NCBI GenBank assembly: GCA_019279435.1
Contig: JAAALK010000284.1
Span: 65,218,773 to 65,282,772 of the forward strand
Reading direction: 5' to 3'
Source: Zizania palustris
Lineage: Eukaryota; Streptophyta; Magnoliopsida; Poales; Poaceae
Length of the DNA: 64,000 nt
Positions 54,466 through 64,000 of this stretch are shown here, in pieces. The stretch's first letter is position 1. Each line of letters opens with the position of its first letter. Both the position numbers and the translations under genes were made by a program. Below the pieces are notes generated by a model. That model was not told the origin of the DNA, did no database searches, and saw only the letters and a program-made list of their open reading frames with translations.

Positions 54466-54676
54466 TGTTGATAGCAAAAAATGACATTAGTGGCCAAGAT
54501 TGTCAAAATATCAATTTTGGTAATTTGGGCCGAAAATATACAAGTCTTGGTACAGGCCCAAGCCCTAAAGTGCCGGAGGCCCATCTGCATGGGACCTCGT
54601 GGGCCTTTTAGCGGCCTGCTCCACCGGCTTGGCTTCGGCCCGAAGGCCCTCCGGCGGCCTGCTTCACCGAAGCTTT
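54466..54676 (+). repeat. Gypsy LTR 5' fragment inside G2 pol, unit Y
   Basis: Counterpart of 29031-29242, starting TGTTGATAGC and ending CACCGAAGCTTTG. Here it joins integrase sequence (CCCAGAAAATGAG) about 95 bp further in than in unit X, so unit Y has an additional deletion at the right edge. Confidence 0.8.
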
Positions 54677-55534
54677 GTCCCAGAAAATGAGTTGGATGGT
54701 CAAAAGAGCGGGTTTTTATTGGCCAATTATGATTGAGGATTGTTTTAAGTATTATAGAGGGTGTGAAGCATGTCAAAAGTTTGGCAATATTCAGTTGGCT
54801 CCTACGACGCTACTTAACCCTATTATCAAACCATGGCCGTTCCGAGGTTGGGGTTTAGACTTCATCGGCCAAATCCATCCCCCCTCTTCAAAAGGGCATC
54901 GGTTTGTGTTGATGGCAATAGACTACTTCACCAAATGGACAGAGGTCATGCCTCTCAAGAACATGACTCACAATGAGGTAACTGATTATCTTGAAGCACA
55001 TTATACATAGATTCGGTATTCCCCAAACTCTCACTACAGATCAATATACTTCATTTGTTTCTAAATAAGTGAAAGACTTTGCCAAATTTTATGGTATTAA
55101 GTTGATAAACTCTTCACCATACTATGCTCATGCCAATGGTCAGGCCAAATTTTATGGTATTAAATTGAAGAGTGACCTAAAAGGTGGCATGAAGTGCTTT
55201 ATGAGGCATTATGGGCTTGTAGAGTCGCAAAGAATGGTGCCACCAAAGTTAGTCCATATGAATTAGTGTATGGACAAGAAGTCGTTCTACCAGTAGAGGT
55301 GGATCTTGGCTCTTTGAGATTTCTTAAGCAAAATAGCTTATCGGTCGATGAATATGAAACTCTTTTGAAAGATAAATTTGAAGAAGCGATCGATAAGAGG
55401 TTGAGGGCTCTAGAAGCTATAGAGAAATATAGAAGAAGAGTAGCTAGAGCCTACAACAAAAGAGTCAAACAAAAATCATTTCAAGTTGGTAACTTGGTTT
55501 GGAAGACAATTTTGCCCTTAGGCACTAAGAGCCC
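54677..55534 (+). pseudogene. G2-side integrase, unit Y
   Basis: Zinc region (MVKRAGFYWPIMIEDC, GCEACQKFGNIQ), core start (RGWGLDFIGQIHPP, AIDYFTKWTEVMPLKNMT) and C-terminal part (SPYELVYGQEVVLPVEVDLG ... KRVKQKSFQVGNLVWK) are present, with a stop after EAHYT. The 20-base segment is duplicated as in unit X but reads GCCAAATTTTATGG in both copies. It ends at the G1-C LTR. Confidence 0.8.
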
Positions 55535-56869
55535 TGTTTATAGAAGAAAATGGCATTAATGGTCAAACTAGGCAAATACTGAAAAAATAGTATTTTTGAC
55601 CGAAAATATGTCAACCTGGCAAAGGCCGGTCTGACCGGATATGGTAGGCCATTCTAACCGGCCAGGTCCGGTCAGATCGGACCCATGGGCTCGGTCAGAT
55701 CGGCCAGGGTCTGCATTTCGGATCCGAGTAGGATTCAAGGTATTTTCGCCCAAAACTTATCTCAACAGAGTTTTGGACACATATAACTCTATCTCTAGCC
55801 AGGGATAACTAGCCCACCCCCTATAAATACTAGGGGCAAGGCCGATTCAAGGCTCTCTCCCCCCAACATACAAAAATCTAAAGCCCTAGCTTTGAATCGT
55901 ATTTACTTTCTTTACTTTTCTGCATCTTCGTGGGTTTGCTTGAAAGCCCTCCGTCTGCCGTGTCCGTAATCACGGTAACCCTTGCTGGTTCACTTGTGAA
56001 CCTCCCGTTAATCCACATAACGGATTGCTATCCTTTTTATCGGTTTTTATCCCCTCTACCTGGCAATTCGGCCCTCTGGCCGAATTGTGTTTGATATCTT
56101 ATTGTTTTTGCAGGTTAATTGCCTTCTTAAACATCACTGTGAAGTTTGGGAGCAATTGGAGATTGTTTGCTACGTTTACCGAGGCTTAACAGATTGGATC
56201 TGTTACTTCGGTCCGACCGGCGTTGAGGTACCGGTCTAACCGGGGCACCTTCGTCACGCCGTTGTTGGCAACAGCCGGTCCGACCGACGGTACTCCTCCG
56301 GTCCGACCAAGACCCTTTGCACCGGGCACGCTGAAGCCGATGTCTGAACCCGTCGAAGCCCTAACCTCTGAAGCCCTACGTGCTGGATCTCTGCACGTTC
56401 GAAGGCCAACGTTCGGAGATCCTTTCATCCGGTGTGACCGGTGTAGCACGGTCGGTCCAACCGACCAAGCTTCGTCGGTCCAACCGCCGAAGTCATACTT
56501 CGCACCTGCCTTCGGGGCACCGCCCGAAGCCCCTTCACAGCCCTTCAGTCTGACCGGGGTTGTACCTCCGGTCTGACCGGGATTGAGGCCGAAGGTGTCC
56601 CAAGGACCCTTCGGACCAAACTCCGCTATATCTCCGAATCGGCCTCCGAATTGGCCGATTCTAGGTATTTTGGTCATTTTGTTACTTTTTACATTGCAAT
56701 TAATACTTTCGGCCAATTGGATCAAAATATTAATTATTTATCTGATTGCCTAGCGACTCCAAAACCCTTGTCACTATCCAGGGTAGTCGGAACACAACAT
56801 CGGTATCGTTGCGATACTTTTGGACGTTGAACCGGCCCAAGTGCGGGGGTGCATTTCTGCGTCAACACA
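55535..56869 (+). repeat. G1-C 5' LTR (right end approximate)
   Basis: It starts TGTTTATAGA and ends near TCAACACA. TATA-like CTATAAATA is at 55821-55829. Palindromic GGTCYGACCGG boxes and CTTCGG boxes are arranged as in G1-B. The PBS-like sequence after it is changed (TAGCGACTCCGCTCGGGA) compared with copy B. Confidence 0.8.
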
Positions 56870-56903
56870 CTTTCTAGCGACTCCGCTCGGGACAACGCCA
56901 ACC

Positions 56904-59900
56904 ATGACTACTACCTCTACATTGGCGGTGGGTACATCTACTACGTCTACTTCCACTACATCGCCGATGAACATTGTGGGGAGCGCAGACATCGACGACC
57001 GCAACATTATAACACCCACCATGGCAGACATATTTGAGGAAGACCGAGCAAAGATCAAAGCGAAAAAGAGAGAACTCGAAGAACTAATGCTTAGAGATTG
57101 CATAAATATGTGCTCGGGCTTCGTGATGCGTGACAACCTCAACTTGGCCCAGGTACGCCCGTAGGATAGCTGTGTCTGTTGATCAAGCGGTTAGCGCCTA
57201 GCTAGCCAATAAACTAGAACCCACAGTTGTCTCACAAGTGGCGATAGTGTTTAGAAGATTCGGTTTTACTGAGGCAGATTCACCAGCACCATTTACTAGT
57301 ATTCCGCCAGCACAACATATCTATAGTAGAACCGACAGTAATACTGGAAAGACCATCACGTTTCTGGCTACTTCCTCCATAGCCGAAACACATAACGACT
57401 CCTATGGAGAGGCAAACCCAGCTTACCAGGTACCACCACCGCCTGTGCCCATGCCTGCTCCGCCACCGCTTGCACTGCATACTCCCACATCACAGCATAG
57501 GCCAGAGCATGTCGATATGCCACCACGCGTCCCGCCACCACATGACAGGCGCGCGCAAGCATTAGATCACGACGATATCGAGGAGCGGATTCGCGCACTA
57601 TTTAGGGAATGCACTGGCTTTGCACCTTGGGATAGAGCTAGGGTTTATCGAAAACCATATCCCGACCACTTTGACACTATTCCATACCCTCACAGTTATA
57701 GAGTCCCAGATTTCACGAAATTTGATGGCGAGGGTAGTAAAGCCACATTAGAACACATTAGCCAGTTTCTAGCACAATGTGGCGAAGCTAGCGGATCAGA
57801 TGCATTAAAACTCGGGTTATTTTCCCTGTCATTGTCCAGCACTGCATTTACTTGGTTTTCGGCGCTTCCGCCGAACTCCGTACAAACATGGGCTCAACTG
57901 GAGCAGAAGTTTCATGATTATTTCTACACAGGCGAGACCGAGCTTAGGCTATCACACCTCACGGCGATTAGGCAAAAATCCGGCGAAAGTGTTTCTGAGT
58001 ATGTTAAACGCTTTAGAGATACCAGGAATAAATGTTTTAGCCTAAACGTATCAGAACAGGACCTAGCAGATCTAGTATGCAATGGCCTACGGGCAGAAAT
58101 TAAGGAGCGTATGGACAATCAAAACCTCTTGGACGTTAGCCAAGTATTGCAAAAGGCTCTGGTCCAGGAAGGCCGGGCCAAAGATAGAAAATTCGTTAAA
58201 ACTTTTAACAAACCAAGGGCTGAGATCCACACTATGGAGCACTCCGACAAGGAAGGATCCGAGGAGGAAGAAGATCTGGCCAATACCTACACGGCCGAAT
58301 GGACTTGGAGCACGAAGTCCAAGCCTGTCATCTGCTTTGAATTGCGGCCGTCTCCCTCTAAGAGTCAGCCTAATGAAGTTAGATATTCGTTCGACATAAC
58401 TAAATGTGATAAGATATTTGATTTCCTATTAAAAAATCAACTTCTACGGCTGCCGAAAGGGCAAGTCATGCCATCCGCCGACAAGTTAAAAAAGCGTCCC
58501 TACTGCAAGTGGCATGATTCACATTCTCACTACACTAACGATTGCAACGTTTTTCATCGACAGGTACAATCGGCCATAGAGGAAGGACGATTGAAAATAG
58601 AAGCAAATCCAAAAATGAAATTAGAAAGAGACCCTTTCCCCATGAACAACGTTGATCTAGAAGGGAAGAAGGTGTTGATTCGGCCAGAGCAGGCCGAGTC
58701 GGCTAAGGGAAAGGAGATCGTCATAGGAGACGCTCGCACACGCACATTTGTAGCAAAGAATCCGGAGGTTGGAGTGTGGAAAGAAAATATTAAGTCATCA
58801 TCTTTGGCCAAACATCGCAGAAGGCCGAAGGTGACGTACAAAACGCTTTTGGACAAGCACCAGCGAAGGTTTGAAAGAAAGGGTGCTCACCCACGAGCTC
58901 CAGGACAGTCGAAGCCCCCTAAGAGGATGAGCCCCGTGAGTGGTGAGTTTGGACCTAAAGGTCCGAACACTCCTTCGGAGTAGATGCAGCATCCGGTAGG
59001 GTTCGGGCCTCAATGATCGAACCCCCCTCTAGGTTGGTCCCAACCTCCGGTAGGGTTCAGACCTCATTGGCTGAACCCTCCTCTGACTTGGCCCCTGTTT
59101 CCAGGAGGCTTTGAGCCTCAGTGGCCGATCCCACCTCCTCTGGAGGGTTTCCAGCCTCCGGGAGGATCTAGGCCGTGGTGGCCGAACCCACCTCCTTCGA
59201 GCAGTTTGCAGCCTCCGAAGGGACTCGACCTCCAGTGGTCGGGCCTGCCTCTGCCATGGGCTAATTTACCTCTGGCTTGGCAGGACCCTTCGCTATTCTG
59301 GTCTGAGGTACCATCGACGTGGCCGGACTCCCAACCAGATGACGGGTTCGGCACTCAGTGGGCGAGGCCGCTAGAGCCTCCGATGCCACCACCCTACTGC
59401 TGGACGATGGCTCCGGCTTGGCCACCTCCACTAGAGAACTTCGTGCAATATTCGGCTACGAACACTTACACTCCGGCACAAGATAACTACATTGTTTATC
59501 GCCTGTCTGTAGTGCCCCAGAACTGGGCTCCACGAGATGTCACCGGAAGGGGTGAATGTGGAGACGGCTCGGAGGTTATAGTCATCAGGGTTGGATCCCA
59601 GGAGGTCCCAATCCCAAAGGATACCCCGACGGGAATGCGCGAAGACTCGGCCAAAGCTCGGTGTGACCAGTCTATTGTGGCCGGTTCGACCGGCCTTACG
59701 ACAGTTTTCGGCACAGACCAGTCTGACCAGCCCGCCATGGTCGGTCCGACCGATCAGGAGCAGGAGACCTTTCATGTAAAACACAAGGTGCTCGAGGCCG
59801 ATACAAGCAAGTCCCCTCCGGCTAAAAATGTTAGAGGCAAGACCGTGGCACCCTGCACCCGCCCTCAGCCATCATGGGCGCCCTCAGGGATGTCCAAGCC

Positions 59901-60018
59901 ACAAAAGAGGAGGTTGCAACGCTTGCGCGCACAGGAGATACGAGAAGAGAAGGCCGAGGAGGCACGGGACACACTTTTTGAGGAAATCTGTCCTCGGCCC
60001 ACCGTGAAGAAAGTCTAG
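56904..60018 (+). pseudogene. G1-C gag
   Basis: ATG 56904 opens the frame, but a 35-base deletion near 57162 (compared with 31776-31812 of copy B, CCG at both edges) shifts it to a stop. The main gag frame is open from 57238 to 58983: gag core VPDFTKFDGEGSKATLEHIS, CGEASGSDALKLGLFSLSL, FTWFSALPPNSVQTWAQLEQ, and the Cys/His motif CKWHDSHSHYTNDC. After a TAG the same frame continues through a Pro/Trp-rich repeat (58990-59430) and the gag tail to TAG 60016-60018. Palindromic GGTC-GACC boxes are embedded in the coding sequence at 59660-59760. Confidence 0.85.
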
Positions 60019-60798
60019 AGACCCAGGCCGGTCATAGTCGATGACTCGGCCCCTGTTGTTAGCTTCGATGAAGACGATTTACTTGATGACAACTACACTC
60101 CCGTCTCCGAGGGGCCTGCTCCTCAAGCGATGGACATCAGCGTCGTCATGTTGCCTTTCGAGTTCGCTCCACTATAGGAGGAGGTTGGGGTCGCTCAGTT
60201 AGACCTTGGCCTGCGAGATGCCGTATTCGAGAAGCCCAGAGATACGAACCGTCACCTTAGACCACTCTACATAAGGGGGCACATCGACAGGAGTCCCATC
60301 TCGAGGATGCTTCTCGATGGCGGTGCCACCATGAAGCCATACTCCCTTCTAAGGAAGCTCAGCAAAGATGAAGACGACCTGAAGAAGACCAACGTCACCC
60401 TCAACAGCTTCAACGACGACATGACATAAGCCAAGGGGGTACTATCCCTGGAACTGACGGTGGGAACCAAGACGCTACCTACCGCTTTCTTCGTCGTCGA
60501 CGTACAGGGTAACTATAATGTATTGCTTGGGCGTGACTGGATCCACGCGAATCAATGCGTACCATCCACCTTGAATCAACGCCTCATACAATGGGATGGC
60601 GATGAAGTTGAGATAGTGTACGCTGATACATCAACCCATGTTAGTTTGGCCGATGCGTCCAGCGACGCCGCCCATGATGAGATAGAGTGTTTATCGGGAC
60701 GGGACCTCTCGGATTATGACTTTGTCAGCGTATTAGAGGGGAGGTTCGTTCCTATTTCCGTGAAGCCGACCGGTGTGGCTCGGTTGTGTCTAAGATAG
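60019..60798 (+). pseudogene. G1-C protease
   Basis: In frame with gag. It shows LRPLYIRGHIDRSPISRMLL, then DGGATM with six bases lost after it compared with copy A, and LELTVGTKTLPTAFFVVDV followed by YNVLLGRDWIHANQ (60508-60555), the usual end of this protease. Stops at about 60174 and 60426 interrupt it. The frame ends at TAG 60796-60798; RT starts four bases later in another frame. Confidence 0.8.
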
Positions 60799-60802
60799 GA
60801 GA

Positions 60803-61966
60803 ATGTCTAGCGCTAATCTTGATTGGCTAAAGTCTCACGTGGAGCAGTATCAGTCTTCTCAAGATGATATCGCCGAAGCCATCGAAGATTTTAGCCAGGT
60901 AGAGAAATTAGGTCAAGGCTTCTCATCGGCCGACCCTTTGGAACAAGTAGATATAGGAGATGGTAGTGTTCCAAGGCCGACGTTTGTAAATCAGAATCTG
61001 AATAATGATGTAAAGGCCGAAGTAATAAAATTGCTTCGATCGTATGTTGATTGCTTCACATGGGATTACAGCAAGATGCCCGGGCTAAGCCGAGAGCTTG
61101 TTGAGCATCGACTCCCCATCAAACCCGGATTTAGGCCTTATAAACAGCTATCACACCGCTTCAATTCGGCCATCTATGACCGAGTTAAAGAGGAGATTGA
61201 ACTTCTATTAGCAGCAGGTTTTATTAGGCCATGCAGGTACGTGGAATGGGTCGCTAACATTGTGCCTGTCGAGAAGAAAGAGAGTGACAAGATCTGCATC
61301 TACGTCGATTTCAGATATTTGAACAAGGCTACTCCGAAAGACGAGTATCCCATGCCGATAGCCGACATGTTGATCAACGATGCCTCGGGACATAAGGTAC
61401 TAAGTTTTCTTGATGGCAACGCTGGTTATAACCAAATCTTTATGGCCGAAGAAGATGTTTTTCGAATGGCTTTTCGCTGCCCAGGTTTTGTCAGTTTGTT
61501 TGAGTGGGTAGTAATGATGTTTGGTTTAAACAATGTTGGCGCCACATACCAACGTGCCATGAACTTAATCTTTCATGACTTTTTAGGGGTTATGTTAGAA
61601 GTTTATATAGATGATGTTGTGGTCAAATCGGTTGCTATGGAGAACCACCTCACCGATTTGAGAGTTGCTTTCGAAAGAATGCACCAGTATGGCTTAAAAA
61701 TGAACCCGCTCAAATGTGCTTTTGGTGTGTCGGCGGGTAAGTTCTTGGGATTCATGATTCATGAAAGAGGCATTGAAATCGATCCCAAGAGGCTTGAGAA
61801 GATTAGAGGATGTGTAGCGCCGACATGTAAGAAAGATGTGCAGAAACTTCTAGGCAAGATTAATTATTTGCGACGCTTTATATCTAACTTGTCTGGAAAA
61901 ATTGATGCTTTCGTCTTAATATTCCGGCTAAAAAATAAAGCCGAGTTCACTTGGGGGGCAAGCTAG
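60803..61966 (+). pseudogene. G1-C reverse transcriptase
   Basis: An open frame of 387 codons starting at ATG 60803, shifted against the gag-protease frame. It has the pol N-terminal stretch (PGLSRELVEHRLPIKPGFRP), then RT motifs NIVPVEKKESDKICIYVDFR, LDGNAGYNQIFMAEED, MMFGLNNVGATYQRAMN, the YIDD box (LEVYIDDVVVKS) and the thumb (LGKINYLRRFI). It ends at a TAG (61964-61966) before RNase H, so the polyprotein is broken here. The catalytic Asp pair of YIDD is present. Confidence 0.88.
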
Positions 61967-61972
61967 CAACAC

Positions 61973-63099
61973 GTGTTTGAGAAAATCAAAGAATGCCTAT
62001 TGATGCCGCCAGTGGTAAGGGCGCCGAAGGCCGGGATTCCATTTCGACTTTATATTGCCGCAGAGGAGAGTGTGATTGGGGTCGTGTTGACTCAAGACAT
62101 TGAAGGAAGAGAGCACATCATCACCTTCTTGAGTCGTCGACTTCTGGACGCCGAGACAAGGTACATGTTTGTGGAGCGTTTGTGTTTATCCTTCTATTAT
62201 GCGTGTACCAAATTACGTCACTATCTTCTCCCTAGCACATGTATTGTCACTTGTCAAACGGATATTATAAAATACATGTTGCAAAAGCCGATTCTAAGTG
62301 GTAGAATCGGCAAGTAGGCGTATGCATTAATCGAATATGATTTGGCTTATGAACCACTGAAAGCTATGAAAGGCCAAGTCGTTGCTAATTTTATATTGGA
62401 TCATCACGTAGATGTCGAGTGGGGCGATAAAGTCGCCTTAATTAAAGTATTACCATGGAAACTTTACTTCGATGGTTCGGCTTGCAAAAATGGCCAAGGT
62501 GTTGGAGTGGTACTCGTATCACCAAGTGGTATGCGCTTTGAAACCTTGGCCCATTTGGAATTTCATTCAACTAATAATCAAGCCGAATACGAAGCCCTAT
62601 TGCTAGGTCTTGAATTGTTAAACTCCATGGGTGTGAAATATGTTCATGCATACGGTGATTCTTTATTAGTCGTGCAACAAGTAGCCAAGCTTGCTCAACG
62701 TTTTAATGGTTTGCTAAATAGATACTTGGACAAGTGTTTAGACTTAATTTCTACCTTTGATAATTTTGAGATTACTCATGTGTCTAGAGAGGCCAACTCA
62801 CTTGCGAATGACTTGGCTCAACAAGCATCAGGCTATCAAATTAGGAGAGGCAAATTCTGCACACAGGAAAGGCCGATGTTTGAAGGTGATGTGACACCCG
62901 AGGGTACTACTGTCGGTCTGACTGGCATTGTGAGCACGGTCCAACCGCCCTTGCATATCTGGTCTGGCAGGTCATGTCAGGGCGGTCAGATCGAATTGTG
63001 CAGGACGACTGGCGATAGTCGGTTGAACCGGGCCAGCATGGCCGGTCCGACCGACCGTTGTCAGGAAGGTTTAGTGCCCGGGGGCAGGATCAAATGGTA
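61973..63099 (+). pseudogene. G1-C RNase H and additional RNase H
   Basis: The first part (61973-62317) is the retroviral-type RNase H after RT: FRLYIAAEESVIGVVLTQD, ITFLSRRLLDAETRY, LPSTCIVTCQTD. It ends in a TAG where tryptophan is usual (RIGK then stop then AYALIEYDL). The second part (62342-63100) has another RNase H fold: YFDGSACKNGQGVGVVL, NNQAEYEALLLGLELL, AYGDSLLVVQQV, HVSREANSLANDLAQQASG. Two RNase H regions in a row are known for the Tat lineage. The linker after it (62915-63060) contains the same GGTC-GACC boxes as the LTR. Confidence 0.85.
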
Positions 63100-63710
63100 A
63101 ATCTTGAGGCCAGTTCTAGTAGGAATTTGGGCATTGCTCCTTTGGTTAGTGAGGACGATTGGAGGGTCCCGATCGTCCAATATTTGAGAAATCCAAGCCA
63201 AAAGGTTGATCGGAAGGTTCGGCGACAGGCTTTCAAATTTGTTTTGCTTGATGATGTGTTGTATCGCTGAACTATTGATGGGGTGCTTTTGAAGTGTTTA
63301 GACCCCGATCAAGCTAGAATTGCTGCAGGTGAAGTACATGAAGGACTTTGCGGTACTCATCAGTCAGCCCCGAAGATGAGTTGGATGCTCAAAAGGGCAG
63401 GTTTTTATTGGCCGACTATGACTGAAGACTGTTTTAGGTACTATAGAGGGTGCGAAGCTTGTCAAAAGTTTGGGAATATTCAGCTAGCACCCGCGTCGAC
63501 ACTTAATCCTATTATCAAACCATGGCCATTCTGAGGTTGGAGTTTAGCCCCAAATTTGGTAAATGGTCGCCTAGTTGGGAAGGTCCTTTTAAAGTGGCTG
63601 AAATCACTCCAGGTATTACATACTTGTTGGAATCTCTATAAGGAGAGTGATTTCGAAGGCAGGTATTTGAAAAAAATACTTCCCAGTGTGTGGCAATGCG
63701 CTTAAAGTGA
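63100..63710 (+). pseudogene. G1-C integrase, catalytic core deleted
   Basis: An N-terminal region (APLVSEDDWRVPIVQYLRNP), then TGA 63268-63270, then the zinc region (GEVHEGLCGTHQ, GCEACQKFGNIQ), then TGA 63532-63534 (unit Y has CGA). Directly after it the sequence jumps to the pol C-terminus (FGKWSPSWEGPFKVAEITPG, 63555-63615). The DDE catalytic core is missing, so this copy could not supply integrase. Confidence 0.83.
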
Positions 63711-63774
63711 CGAAAGGCCGATATGGAAGGTATCGTCCTTATCCCATTGTGCTTTTAGCTCACTTAGTTTGCTT

Positions 63775-63786
63775 AAAGAAAGGGGG
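63775..63786 (+). other. G1-C polypurine tract
   Basis: AAAGAAAGGGGG ends four bases before the LTR start TGTTGATAGC. This is the expected place for plus-strand priming. Confidence 0.8.
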
Positions 63787-63790
63787 CATG

Positions 63791-64000
63791 TGTTGATAGC
63801 AAAAAATGACATTAGTGGCCAAGATTGTCAAAATATCAATTTTGGTAATTTGGGCCGAAAATATACAAGTCCTGGTACAGGCTGAAGCCCTAAAGTGCCA
63901 GAGGCCCATCTGCATGGGGCCTCGGGGGCCTTTTAGTGGCTTGCTCCGCAGGCCTGGCTTCGGCCCGAAGGCCCTCCGGTGGCCTGCTTCACCGAAGCTT
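63791..64000 (+). repeat. G1-C 3' LTR start (cut by window end)
   Basis: It starts TGTTGATAGCAAAAAATGAC directly after the PPT. It matches the LTR fragments at 29031-29242 and 54466-54676 over its visible 210 bases. It resembles the 5' LTR at 55535 only weakly. Confidence 0.8.

Larger units (their letters stand above)
30172..55534. repeat. Tandem segmental duplication, unit Y
   Basis: Unit Y is the second copy of unit X and contains the G1 LTR and gag that in unit X lie largely before the window. Private changes are Copia-3 (38619-49384), a second MITE with an inversion (35252-35940), and a roughly 95-bp deletion at the start of the G2 integrase. The join to the third G1 copy is at 55534/55535 and to unit X at 30171/30172; both joins have the same sequence context (the end of G2 integrase meeting the start of a G1 LTR). 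Confidence 0.9.
49888..55534 (+). mobile_element. Gypsy G2 element, unit Y (no nested Copia)
   Basis: The same structure as in unit X but uninterrupted: LTR, gag, protease, pol start, Gypsy LTR fragment, integrase, then a G1 LTR. It provides the empty sites for Copia-1 (about 51714-51723) and Copia-2 (53097-53105). It also lacks RT, RNase H and its own 3' LTR. Confidence 0.82.
55535..64000 (+). mobile_element. Gypsy G1 copy C, longest copy (continues past window)
   Basis: 5' LTR, gag, protease, RT, RNase H, additional RNase H, integrase zinc region and C-terminal end, PPT, and the start of a 3' LTR at 63791. The integrase catalytic core is deleted. The 5' and 3' LTR sequences are clearly different beyond the first 30 bases, so this is probably a recombinant element. 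It shows what copies A and B lost. Confidence 0.85.

Noticed and set aside
1..64000. CRISPR arrays, rRNA or tRNA genes, bacterial-type operons
   Set aside because: No spaced direct repeats, no conserved RNA gene sequence recognised; tRNA-like text at PBS sites is the expected 12-18 base primer match only.

Overview
This window reads as nuclear DNA of a flowering plant, most likely a grass. It is a nest of retrotransposons with no intact host gene. The case for a grass rests on the element types (Sirevirus-type Copia elements with 1.6-2.0 kb LTRs, Tat-type Gypsy elements with an additional RNase H) and on a GC-rich NAC gene fragment; the species cannot be named. There are no bacterial genes, operons, CRISPR arrays or rRNA genes, and I found no tRNA gene.

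The main layout is two tandem copies of one ancestral segment. Unit X (1-30171) and unit Y (30172-55534) carry the same order of parts: Gypsy family G1 (gag and protease, cut off at the same point), a NAC transcription-factor gene fragment, a hAT-like MITE, a 5'-truncated L1-type LINE, and a decayed Gypsy element of a second family (G2). A third G1 copy (55535-64000, with RT and both RNase H regions) follows unit Y. Because a G1 copy sits at each end of the unit, unequal crossing-over between G1 copies explains the duplication well. X and Y differ by roughly 2-3% in a LINE stretch compared by eye.

Each unit then took its own insertions. Unit X received Copia-1 (7483-14951, TSD CACCG, gag but no pol) and Copia-2 (16341-27664, minus strand, open pol, LTRs almost identical, TSD GCCCG/GCCTG). 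Unit Y holds Copia-3 (38619-49384, TSD GTAAT, degenerate pol) and a second MITE copy. The two MITEs in Y then recombined and inverted the DNA between them, which the exchanged 8-bp target duplications show directly. Unit X also contains a 425-bp tail of the Copia-3 LTR beside an intact copy of the same empty target site, a recombination scar.

Most elements look dead. Many in-frame stops arose at CG or CHG sites (CAG to TAG, CTGG to CTAG, CGA to TGA), as expected from long-term cytosine methylation. Copia-2 is the youngest insertion: about seven substitutions and two 1-base indels between its 2.05 kb LTRs, and pol open over 1063 codons, but gag has one stop and a 23-bp duplication shifts the frame between gag and pol. 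The most noteworthy features are the MITE inversion, the empty/filled-site chimera, the NAC capture, the gag-only Copia-1 next to its pol-bearing relative, palindromic boxes shared by the G1 LTR and G1 coding sequence, and repeated CxxC pairs in the coiled coil of Sirevirus gag. I see no complete, novel functional system.
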